Shown here piece by piece: positions 1 through 5,765 of a DNA stretch of 5,765 bases. Below the pieces are notes generated by a model that worked only from the letters and a program-made list of their open reading frames with translations, had not been told where the DNA came from and searched no databases. The position numbers and the translations under genes are program-made. Source of the stretch: an uncultured Lachnospiraceae bacterium (lineage in GTDB: Bacteria > Bacillota > Clostridia > Lachnospirales > Lachnospiraceae); contig CACZOS010000315.1 in assembly GCA_902782815.1 (NCBI GenBank), forward strand, positions 1 through 5,765, in the 5' to 3' direction. Numbering within the stretch: position 1 is the stretch's first letter; every line of letters begins with the position of its first letter.

Positions 1-1190
1 CCATAGTAATCTTCAGCATCTACACCGATATTCACATGATGTTTCGCCTTCGCATTTTGGTTAATCAAGTGGACAACAGTCTCGATGTGAGAAGTCCCCG
101 GGAACATATCCACAGGCTGGATTTTTTCTACCCTGTATCTGTGCTTTTTAAACAGCTCCAGATCCCTTTTCAAGGTCACCGGATTACAGGAAATGTAGAC
201 GACTCTTCCTGGAGACAGCCTGGCAAGAGAATCGATGAATTTTTTGTCACTTCCGGTCCGGGGCGGATCCATAAAGACCACATCCACCGACTGTTTTCCG
301 GCCGCCATCTTTACCATCTCTTCCCCTGCATCCGCCCTGATGAAACGGATATTTTTGATCCGGTTGTTCCTGGCATTTGCCCAGGCATCTTTTACCGCAT
401 CAGGATTCAACTCGATGCTGATCACCTGACCGGCATGATCACTGGCCACCATACCGATGGTTCCAATCCCGCTGTAGGCATCAATCACCTTTTCTTTTCC
501 GGTCAGGCCGGCATACTCGACTGCCTTTTTATAGAGGATCTCCGTCTGCACTGCATTTACCTGATAGAAAGATTTGGGAGAGATACGAAACCGTTTGCCG
601 CAAAGGATATCCTCAATGTACCCTTTGCCGTATAATACCTGCTCCTTCTCTCCCAGTACCATGCTGGTACTGCGATTGTTGACATTGGCCACGATGGTGG
701 TGATCTCGGGATGGAGTTTACGGATTGCCTTGACAAAGTTATTCTTTGATGGAAAAACGGGAGAGGCCACCACCAGGACCAGGAGGATTTCACCGGTGGC
801 ATGACCGGTACGGATCAGGATGTGCCGGAGGAAACCTTTTCCTGTATCCTCGTTGTAGGCTGTCATCTTAAAAGACCGCATCAGGGAGGCTACGGCAGAA
901 CAGATCTCATCCGCCTTTTTATTCTCAATCAGGCATTTTTCTACCGGGATCACCCTATGGGTCTTCTCCGCATAGATCCCGGTATAACCGTTTCCTTTCC
1001 GGTCAGTACAGACCACGTGATGAACTTTGTTCCGATAATGAAAGGGATCCTCCATGCCGATGATGGAGTTTACCTTTCCGAAGGGAGACAGAAGCCTGAC
1101 AACTTCCTTTTGCTTCTCCTCGAGCTGCTTTTCATAAGGCAGATTGATATTACGGCATCCACCGCATTTTTTTATATACGGACACTTCAA
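1..1190 (-). CDS. rlmD: 23S rRNA (uracil-C5)-methyltransferase, RlmD/RumA type, TRAM-less, 3' end beyond window
   Basis: Cytoplasmic SAM-dependent enzyme that methylates C5 of a uridine in 23S rRNA (U1939 in E. coli; the B. subtilis relative RlmCD modifies U747 and U1939, so the exact site is not certain). My own reading of the minus strand gives 396 residues with no stop before the window edge. It opens MKCPYIKKCGGC: Cys3, Cys9, Cys12 and Cys86 (VEKC) match the spacing of the E. coli RumA 4Fe-4S ligands (81, 87, 90, 162). Further on are FYQVN (Gln210), the SAM-binding DAYSGIGTIG (from Asp237), DPPRTG (Asp308), the nucleophile in SCNP (Cys335) and the base in HIET (Glu370); the 35-residue gap between the last two equals that of RumA. 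The start is TTG at 1190-1188, since an in-frame TGA lies 18 bases upstream and GAAAGGA precedes it. There is no N-terminal TRAM domain, and the protein continues at least 26 residues past Glu370. It lies 29 bases after the last antiporter gene. Family assignment is firm. Confidence 0.95.
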   Translation of the reverse strand, partial: MKCPYIKKCGGCRNINLPYEKQLEEKQKEVVRLLSPFGKVNSIIGMEDPFHYRNKVHHVVCTDRKGNGYTGIYAEKTHRVIPVEKCLIENKKADEICSAVASLMRSFKMTAYNEDTGKGFLRHILIRTGHATGEILLVLVVASPVFPSKNNFVKAIRKLHPEITTIVANVNNRSTSMVLGEKEQVLYGKGYIEDILCGKRFRISPKSFYQVNAVQTEILYKKAVEYAGLTGKEKVIDAYSGIGTIGMVASDHAGQVISIELNPDAVKDAWANARNNRIKNIRFIRADAGEEMVKMAAGKQSVDVVFMDPPRTGSDKKFIDSLARLSPGRVVYISCNPVTLKRDLELFKKHRYRVEKIQPVDMFPGTSHIETVVHLINQNAKAKHHVNIGVDAEDYY

Positions 1191-1200
1191 TGATAGTTTT

Positions 1201-1207
1201 TCCTTTC
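1201..1207 (-). promoter_or_regulatory. Ribosome-binding site of rlmD supporting a TTG start
   Basis: The minus strand reads GAAAGGA here, ten bases before the TTG at 1190-1188. It sits in the 29-base gap after the antiporter gene. It decides the start: no ATG or GTG lies in the correct frame between the upstream TGA (1208-1206) and the first iron-sulfur cysteine codon, leaving TTG as the plausible initiator. An out-of-frame ATG at 1209-1207 overlaps this site. Confidence 0.6.
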
Positions 1208-1219
1208 ATATATCTTGAA

Positions 1220-3244
1220 TCAGTAAATGATAAACAGGAGGGAGGACAGCACGATCAGGATGCCCACACTAACCAGAAAAAGGCCGAAAGAAAGGCTTCC
1301 CGTGAACATCTTTTCCGCCAGTCCCGTGATGGCCAGTCTGGTTTTGAGTCTGGCAAGCCGGATCCTTCCCTTTACCCCTGTTTGCCGGTAAACATTCTTT
1401 CTTAAAAATACCAGCAGAAGATCAAGGGCAGAATCCAGGAAGCGGCAAAGGATACCGAAAAATCCGGGGAGGATTATCAGGAGTACCGGCCGGTAAACCA
1501 CATTTTCAAGGTTGATCCATTTCGGCCACCGGTCCACATAGATTCCCCGAGGATCTTTTCCCCCTTCTTTTTTCATCAACAGTTTCCTGATCACCACAAA
1601 ATAGATAAGCAGACCGATAAAAACGGAGATACAGGCTCCCCCCAGATTGGCGGACGTGAAGTAACGGAAAGACTGATCCGATGCCTTACAATCCATAAAA
1701 GAAAGGCCCATGTCCGCCAGATGGTTTGTGAACAGGCCGGGAACCATCCCCAGAATGGGAAGCAGGGCTGCCGGGCAAAGAATCACTGTTCTGCTGGAAA
1801 CATTCCAGTAAGTATCCGGCCTGTCGAAGGATTTCTGGACGGAGGGATCCCCGTTTTCCTCGACAAAGACAGCGATGAAGATCTTGAGCATATAGGCGAG
1901 AGTCATACCCCCGCTGATCAGAAAAATCCATTCTATACCTTTCCACATGAGGGCGGAACCCGCCATTGCAAGACCGGATGACCCTTCAAATCCCGCGGAA
2001 TATTGAAGGATGCTTTCATGGAGCAGGGTTTTTGACAGGTATCCGTTCCATAAAGGAATACCGCTGATTCCCAGTGTCCCCATAAGAAATGCTGCCTTCA
2101 GCAAAGGTTTCTTTCTGCCGAATCCCCTGATCTCATTGAGATCAAGCTGACCGGTATTCATGAAGATAACCCCCGCAGCCATAAAGAGGACCAGCTTGAT
2201 CAGGGCATGATTGATCATATGGAGCATGGTTCCCCTTGCCGCAAAGACTGCCCTTTCCCCAAGCAGGCTGATCAAACCGGTGCCGATGAGGATAAAGCCG
2301 ATCTGGGATAGGGATGAACAGGCCAGGATCCTCTTCAGATTTACGGAAAATACAGCCAGGAGGGCACCGGTAAACATAGTCAGAACCCCGAATATAACCA
2401 TGACAAACCCCCATGAAGGGTCGTACCTGAACAGGGTACAGGTCACTGCCAGAATTCCGAAGATCCCGGTTTTTGTCAGGATGCCGGAGAGAAGCGCGCT
2501 TGCCGGGGCAGGAGCCACAGGATGGGCTTCCGGCAGCCAGATATGCAGGGGAAACATCCCCGCCTTTGCGCCGAAACCGAAAACAAGAAGTCCGCCGATC
2601 AGATACAGACGGCTCATGGTCAGATTTCCTGCCAGTATTGCCTCCTCCACAGCAGATCTGAGTCCGGCCAGGTCAAGTGTCCCGGCAGAGTGACGGAGAA
2701 GGAAGAGTCCCATCAGCATGACCAGTCCGCCGATCACGGCGACAGCCAGATAGGTCTCAGATGCCCGCAGGGCTTTTTTGCTCTCTTCCTGGACTACCCA
2801 GATATAGGAGCTGAAGGACATGATCTCAAAAAAGATGAAGGTGGTATAAAGGTCCGCCGACAGAAAAACTCCCATGGTGGCACCGAGAGTGATCAGGGTG
2901 AAGAAATAATATCGGTTCCGGTTTCGTTCATGCTCCAGATATTCCCTGGAAAAAACCGTGGTCATCATCCACATCAAAGAAGCGATATATGCCATCAGGG
3001 TACGAAAACCATCCAGACGGAAATGTATTCCCAGCATGCAGATGTTTTTCCAGGTGATCTCTGAAATCTCCGGATGGACATATTCCCTGACCATGAGATA
3101 TGACATGACCAGCCATTCCGTTATGACCACCAGAAGGGCAAATAAATCCCGGAAATCTTTATTTTTCTTTCCCGCCGTCCAGGTCAGGAAGGCACCGCCA
3201 ACAGGCCAGAAAACCAGCCAGAGCAAAACAGGATTGCCCGCCAT
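1220..3244 (-). CDS. Antiporter-like proton/cation-translocating membrane subunit, long form with C-terminal extension (complex I subunit 5 / HyfB / MrpA-D family)
   Basis: Integral membrane subunit predicted to carry one ion-translocation path in an Mrp-like antiporter or a complex I-like membrane arm. It has 674 residues, about the length of HyfB, against roughly 490 for MrpD or NuoM. About 17 hydrophobic segments are visible. The core (residues 1-510) has the family hallmarks: Glu140 in IFFEIMSF (TM5), Lys227 in GFGAKAGMFPLHIWLP (TM7), HPVAPAPASALLSGILTKTG with Lys258 (TM8), HMINHALIK with His342, His346 and Lys350 (TM11), and Lys405 in GYLSK (TM12). The extension holds a helix near 533-553, a polar stretch with PKWINLENVVYRP, a helix near 584-605, an Arg/Lys-rich loop (615-640) and a last helix near 651-672. 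The ATG follows the TGA of the upstream gene with no gap, behind a very strong ribosome-binding site, so translational coupling is likely. The ion carried, and whether it belongs to Mrp or a redox pump, cannot be told from sequence alone. Confidence 0.93.
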   Translation of the reverse strand: MAGNPVLLWLVFWPVGGAFLTWTAGKKNKDFRDLFALLVVITEWLVMSYLMVREYVHPEISEITWKNICMLGIHFRLDGFRTLMAYIASLMWMMTTVFSREYLEHERNRNRYYFFTLITLGATMGVFLSADLYTTFIFFEIMSFSSYIWVVQEESKKALRASETYLAVAVIGGLVMLMGLFLLRHSAGTLDLAGLRSAVEEAILAGNLTMSRLYLIGGLLVFGFGAKAGMFPLHIWLPEAHPVAPAPASALLSGILTKTGIFGILAVTCTLFRYDPSWGFVMVIFGVLTMFTGALLAVFSVNLKRILACSSLSQIGFILIGTGLISLLGERAVFAARGTMLHMINHALIKLVLFMAAGVIFMNTGQLDLNEIRGFGRKKPLLKAAFLMGTLGISGIPLWNGYLSKTLLHESILQYSAGFEGSSGLAMAGSALMWKGIEWIFLISGGMTLAYMLKIFIAVFVEENGDPSVQKSFDRPDTYWNVSSRTVILCPAALLPILGMVPGLFTNHLADMGLSFMDCKASDQSFRYFTSANLGGACISVFIGLLIYFVVIRKLLMKKEGGKDPRGIYVDRWPKWINLENVVYRPVLLIILPGFFGILCRFLDSALDLLLVFLRKNVYRQTGVKGRIRLARLKTRLAITGLAEKMFTGSLSFGLFLVSVGILIVLSSLLFIIY

Positions 3245-4726
3245 TCAGATCACCCCCTTTGCGATCTGTTCAAAAAATCTGATAAGCGGTCCGGAATATA
3301 TACCAAAGAAAATGATAAGAGAGCTGATCAGGGTAATGGGCAAAAGCATCCTCCAGGTAGGGTCACTGATCCCGGAAATGTTCTCCGGATCAAAATCCTT
3401 TCCCGGATAAAAGGCTCTTACCACAACCGTCATCATATAGATTGCCGTCAGCAGGGCGGAGACCATCATCACGCCTATGGCAATGATCCCCAGCCTTCCT
3501 CCGCCGGCCAGAGCTCCCCGGGCAATAAACCATTTGCTGATAAAGCCGCAGAAAAGGGGAGTCCCCGTCAGAGACAAGGCTGCTATGGTAAAGCAGACAA
3601 AGGTTACCGGCATTCGGTATCCCAGGCCGTCAAGTTCATAGATATAGTGTTTATCTGCCTTTTTCATCACCGCACCGGCACAGAAAAAGGCTGTGATCTT
3701 CATCAGGGCATGGAAAACCATATGGGTAAGGGCCGCCATCAGTCCGGCAGGACACATCATCACCGCTCCGAGAAGAATATAGGACAGATTGCTTATGGTG
3801 GAATAAGCAAGCCTCCTTTTAAAATGGATCTCCTTCACTGCCATGGAGGATCCGTAAAAGATAGTGGCCATCACAAAGAACGCTGTCACTTTCTGGGCAA
3901 ATGTGCCCCGGAGCATTTCCGGTCCATAGCAGTAGTAAGTCAGGCGCAGTATGGCAAAGGCGCCGGCCTTTACCACAGCCACCGCATGAAGCAGGGCAGT
4001 CACCGGGGTAGGGGCCACCGATACCTTGGGAAGCCATCCATGCAGGGGGAAAAGAGCCGCTTTGACACCAAAGCCGAAAAAACTGACTACATAGATGATC
4101 AGAAGAAAATGAATCTGATCCGCGTTCAGCCCCACATGCTGCAGGAATCCTCCGTAACGGAAGATCCCGCTGCCCTCGGTGACGATCATAACGATCATAC
4201 CGATAAAAGCGCAGGTGGCTCCGCCGAAGGAATAGACCAGATAAACTATTGAGGCCTCTCTGGACTCCTGGTTTTTATAATGGAGGACCAGAGGAAAAGT
4301 CACCAGAGTCATCATTTCATAGAAAACATACAAGGTAGTGATATTTCCTGCCATGGCAATGGCTGCCGTTGCTCCATAAGTCATGGTATAAAAACCGAAA
4401 AATGAGCGTTGGTGTTTGTCCTCCTCCATATACTCCGAGGCATAGAGGACAGCCAGAGGCCAGAGAAAAGAGATCAGGCCCGCAAAGACCATCCCCGGCC
4501 CGTCCAGGCGGAAAAATATGTTGAGGCGGTCGGTGATCCTAAAAAGCATCAGGCCTTTCCTTCCGATCCCTCCCAGCAGGATTCCCCAGATCATGAGGGA
4601 GTTCAGCAGGGTCACATATCCGGTTATCTTTCTGCAATCCAGTTTATCAAACCTCTTGCAAAGTACCAGGAACCCTCCGAAAAGAAGAGGGAGAAAAACA
4701 GGAATGACCAAAAAAATATCTTTCAT
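3245..4726 (-). CDS. Antiporter-like proton/cation-translocating membrane subunit, MrpD-like, 493 residues
   Basis: Complete polytopic membrane protein of the Mrp/complex I antiporter-like family, of usual MrpD length, with 14 hydrophobic helices from about residue 4 to 478. Glu137 in YVFYEMMTLVTF is the TM5 glutamate, at the same number as the essential Glu137 of Bacillus MrpD. Lys222 (FGFGVKAALFPLHGWLP) is the TM7 lysine. TM8 reads TPVTALLHAVAVVKAG with His247 and Lys253, a form closer to MrpA/NuoL than to MrpD. TM11 has THMVFHALMK (His335, His339, Lys343), and TM12 has GFISKW (Lys398). Many stretches parallel the upstream neighbour (for example MLRGTF/ILRGTW, RRLAYSTIS/KRLAYSTVS, YPGKDFD/FPGEGFD), so the two look like tandem paralogues. 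The ATG is preceded by AAGGGGGG overlapping the previous gene's stop. Its own last codons carry the ribosome-binding site of the next gene. The family is sure; the MrpD label and the ion are inferences. Confidence 0.93.
   Translation of the reverse strand: MKDIFLVIPVFLPLLFGGFLVLCKRFDKLDCRKITGYVTLLNSLMIWGILLGGIGRKGLMLFRITDRLNIFFRLDGPGMVFAGLISFLWPLAVLYASEYMEEDKHQRSFFGFYTMTYGATAAIAMAGNITTLYVFYEMMTLVTFPLVLHYKNQESREASIVYLVYSFGGATCAFIGMIVMIVTEGSGIFRYGGFLQHVGLNADQIHFLLIIYVVSFFGFGVKAALFPLHGWLPKVSVAPTPVTALLHAVAVVKAGAFAILRLTYYCYGPEMLRGTFAQKVTAFFVMATIFYGSSMAVKEIHFKRRLAYSTISNLSYILLGAVMMCPAGLMAALTHMVFHALMKITAFFCAGAVMKKADKHYIYELDGLGYRMPVTFVCFTIAALSLTGTPLFCGFISKWFIARGALAGGGRLGIIAIGVMMVSALLTAIYMMTVVVRAFYPGKDFDPENISGISDPTWRMLLPITLISSLIIFFGIYSGPLIRFFEQIAKGVI
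3248..3260 (-). promoter_or_regulatory. Extended Shine-Dalgarno for the 674-residue antiporter gene, inside the preceding gene
   Basis: The minus strand reads AAAGGGGGTGATC, which matches the extended anti-Shine-Dalgarno complement (TAAGGAGGTGATC) at all but two positions. It ends just before TGA|ATG, giving eight bases between the GGGGG core and the ATG. The same bases encode the end of the upstream protein (Lys-Gly-Val-Ile). This points to coupled, efficient re-initiation. Confidence 0.8.
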
Positions 4727-4732
4727 CTTTAT

Positions 4733-4740
4733 CCCCCCTT
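4733..4740 (-). promoter_or_regulatory. Ribosome-binding site of the 493-residue antiporter gene
   Basis: The minus strand reads AAGGGGGG six bases before the ATG at 4726-4724. Its first two bases belong to the TAA stop (4741-4739) of the upstream gene, so a ribosome finishing that gene is on the site for the next. This supports both the start choice and an operon. Confidence 0.7.
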
Positions 4741-5765
4741 ACCATATCATACCGGACAAAACATTGACCGGTCCCAGAAGGATTTCCGGAATAATACCCA
4801 TGCCCAGGGTCAGCAGGACCAGGATTATCATAGGCAAAGTCGTTTTCCATGAAGCTTCCTTTATTTCCAGGCTGCTGTGATCAAAACCTTCTCCCGGGAA
4901 AAATCCTTTTACCGTCACCGGAAGAAGATATCCTGCGGTGAGAAGGGCGCTGACAAGAAGAACTGCCGGTCCTGCCCAGGAAAAGATCCCTGCGCCCGCA
5001 GCCAGAGCACCCATACAGATATCCCATTTGCTCAGGAATCCTCCGGTGGGGGGAATACCGATCAGGGTAAAAGAGGCCAGGGTAAAGCACCCTATGGTGA
5101 CGGGCATCACCCTGCCGATCCCCTTCAGTTCATCCACCCTCCTTATTCCGCTCTTACGGATAACGGCACCTGCCCCCATAAAGAGAGTATCTTTAGCCAG
5201 GGAATGAAAAATCACATGCAGGATGGCACCGGTAAACGCCGTCCTGTTCAGCAGGGAAAGTCCGAAAAGGATATAGGAAACCTGGCTTACAGTGGAATAA
5301 GCCAGTCTTTTTTTCAGTTTTTGTTCACGATAGGCCATCATGGAACCCATAAATACGGTAATCAAAGCCAGGGTCATCCAGGCATACTGGACCCAGGTGC
5401 CCCGGAGGATCTGAGGCCGGGCTACAAAATAAATACTGCGGATCACGCCCAGGATCCCCATCTTTGTGATGATACCCGACAGGATCGCGCTGGCAGGTGC
5501 GGGGGCCTCGGGATGGGCGGTGGGAAGCCAGGAATGCATGGGAAAGATCCCTGCCTTTGTCCCGAATCCCATGATCATAAGAAAGATGGCCAGCAGGACG
5601 ACTTCCTTTTTCCCCTCCGCCACTGGCAGAAGGATACCTCCCGGCTTAAACTCTCCCAGGCCGCCATAGTCCGACAGAAGAAAGATGCCGAACAAGGCGG
5701 AAAAAGCCCCGGCAACGGAGTAAAAGAGATATTTGAGGGCAGCCATGATTGCCTGATGAGTCAGA
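4739..5765 (-). CDS. Antiporter-like proton/cation-translocating membrane subunit, MrpD-like, 5' end beyond window
   Basis: C-terminal two thirds of a polytopic ion-translocating subunit. The frame stays open to the window edge: six codons (LTHQAI) precede the first visible Met at 5746, and alignment with the next gene puts about 150 residues, TM1-TM5 and the TM5 glutamate, outside the window. So the Met at 5746 is internal. Nine hydrophobic helices, equivalent to TM6-TM14, remain. Counting from that Met: GFGTKAGIFPMHSWLP with Lys64 (TM7), HPEAPAPASAILSGIITKMG with Lys95 (TM8), HVIFHSLAK with His177, His181 and Lys185 (TM11), and GFLSKW with Lys240 (TM12). The protein ends in a short tail after TM14, as in MrpD, without the extension seen in the third subunit. 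It is first of three consecutive family members and closest to its immediate downstream neighbour. Its TM8 is MrpD/NuoN-like, unlike the MrpA-like TM8 of that neighbour. Truncation is by the window only; no frameshift is seen. Confidence 0.92.
   Translation of the reverse strand, partial: LTHQAIMAALKYLFYSVAGAFSALFGIFLLSDYGGLGEFKPGGILLPVAEGKKEVVLLAIFLMIMGFGTKAGIFPMHSWLPTAHPEAPAPASAILSGIITKMGILGVIRSIYFVARPQILRGTWVQYAWMTLALITVFMGSMMAYREQKLKKRLAYSTVSQVSYILFGLSLLNRTAFTGAILHVIFHSLAKDTLFMGAGAVIRKSGIRRVDELKGIGRVMPVTIGCFTLASFTLIGIPPTGGFLSKWDICMGALAAGAGIFSWAGPAVLLVSALLTAGYLLPVTVKGFFPGEGFDHSSLEIKEASWKTTLPMIILVLLTLGMGIIPEILLGPVNVLSGMIW

Noticed and set aside
36..635. 199-residue plus-strand ORF
   Set aside because: It is antisense to the RlmD catalytic domain, whose minus-strand reading carries DPPRTG, SCNP and HIET in the right order. 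The plus-strand translation has no recognisable motif.
557..802. 81-residue minus-strand ORF
   Set aside because: It lies on the same strand as rlmD but in another frame. The rlmD frame is open across the region with family motifs, so this is a shadow.
1191..1219. Terminator or promoter in the gap before rlmD
   Set aside because: There is no inverted repeat followed by a T-run, and no convincing -35/-10 pair. Only the ribosome-binding site can be supported.
801..1405. Plus-strand ORFs of 130 and 71 residues
   Set aside because: They overlap the RlmD N-terminal half and the antiporter C-terminus. Their composition looks like antisense translation and neither has a convincing ribosome-binding site or motif.
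2211..3410. Several overlapping plus-strand ORFs of 150-180 residues
   Set aside because: They are antisense to the antiporter genes. Long open antisense frames follow from the codon use of these hydrophobic proteins; there is no domain or start signal to support them.
3647..4252. 201-residue plus-strand ORF, His/Gly/Lys rich
   Set aside because: This is the mirror of hydrophobic helices of the 493-residue subunit. No family resemblance.
4739..5746. A complete 335-residue gene starting at the ATG at 5746
   Set aside because: The frame continues upstream to the window edge, no ribosome-binding site precedes this ATG, and the paralogue shows that TM1-TM5 are missing. So it is a gene cut by the window, not a short protein.
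1220..5765. Firm assignment as hydrogenase-4 (hyf) or respiratory complex I (nuo)
   Set aside because: Length of the third subunit recalls HyfB, but no hydrogenase, quinone-site or Fe-S subunit is visible and the other two proteins are closer to MrpD. The sequence supports only the superfamily.
1..5765. CRISPR arrays, tRNA or rRNA genes, insertion sequences, direct repeats
   Set aside because: No repeated units, tRNA-like cloverleaf, transposase motif or terminal inverted repeats were seen; coding genes fill nearly the whole window.

Overview
The window is coding almost from end to end, and every gene I can support lies on the minus strand, reading from position 5765 down to 1. Three consecutive genes encode large polytopic membrane proteins of the complex I / Mrp antiporter-like family (Proton_antipo_M type; relatives are NuoL/M/N, MrpA/MrpD, HyfB and MbhH). 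They are followed 29 bases later by a 23S rRNA (uracil-C5)-methyltransferase of the RlmD/RumA type. The first antiporter gene is cut at its 5' end by the right edge, and the methyltransferase is cut at its 3' end by the left edge. The long plus-strand ORFs are shadows of these genes.

Organism: the moderate GC, strong Shine-Dalgarno sequences, very tight gene packing, and an RlmD that lacks the N-terminal TRAM domain and has a C-terminal tail all suggest a Gram-positive member of Clostridia, possibly Lachnospiraceae. This is an inference from style and protein flavour; there is no marker gene to settle it.

Layout in transcription order: (1) 5765-4739, antiporter-like subunit A, C-terminal two thirds, visible from about TM6 to TM14. 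(2) 4726-3245, antiporter-like subunit B, a complete 493-residue, 14-helix protein closely related to A. (3) 3244-1220, antiporter-like subunit C, 674 residues, with the 14-helix core plus a C-terminal extension of about 160 residues. (4) 1190 to beyond 1, RlmD-like methyltransferase, starting at TTG. Genes 2 and 3 are joined TGA|ATG with no intergenic base, and gene 2's ribosome-binding site overlaps the stop codon of gene 1, so the three are very probably one translationally coupled unit. No terminator separates them from rlmD.

How they work together: antiporter-like subunits each hold one proton (or Na+) half-channel pair, built on a TM5 glutamate, TM7 and TM8 lysines and a TM12 lysine or glutamate. 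The TM7, TM8 and TM12 lysines are present in all three proteins; the TM5 glutamate is seen in the two complete ones. The three would sit side by side in one membrane complex, either an Mrp-like cation/proton antiporter or the membrane arm of a redox-driven pump. No peripheral redox, hydrogenase or small Mrp (B, C, E, F, G) gene is in the window, so which complex this is cannot be decided here. The most interesting point is the triple antiporter array itself; I see no clearly unknown system.
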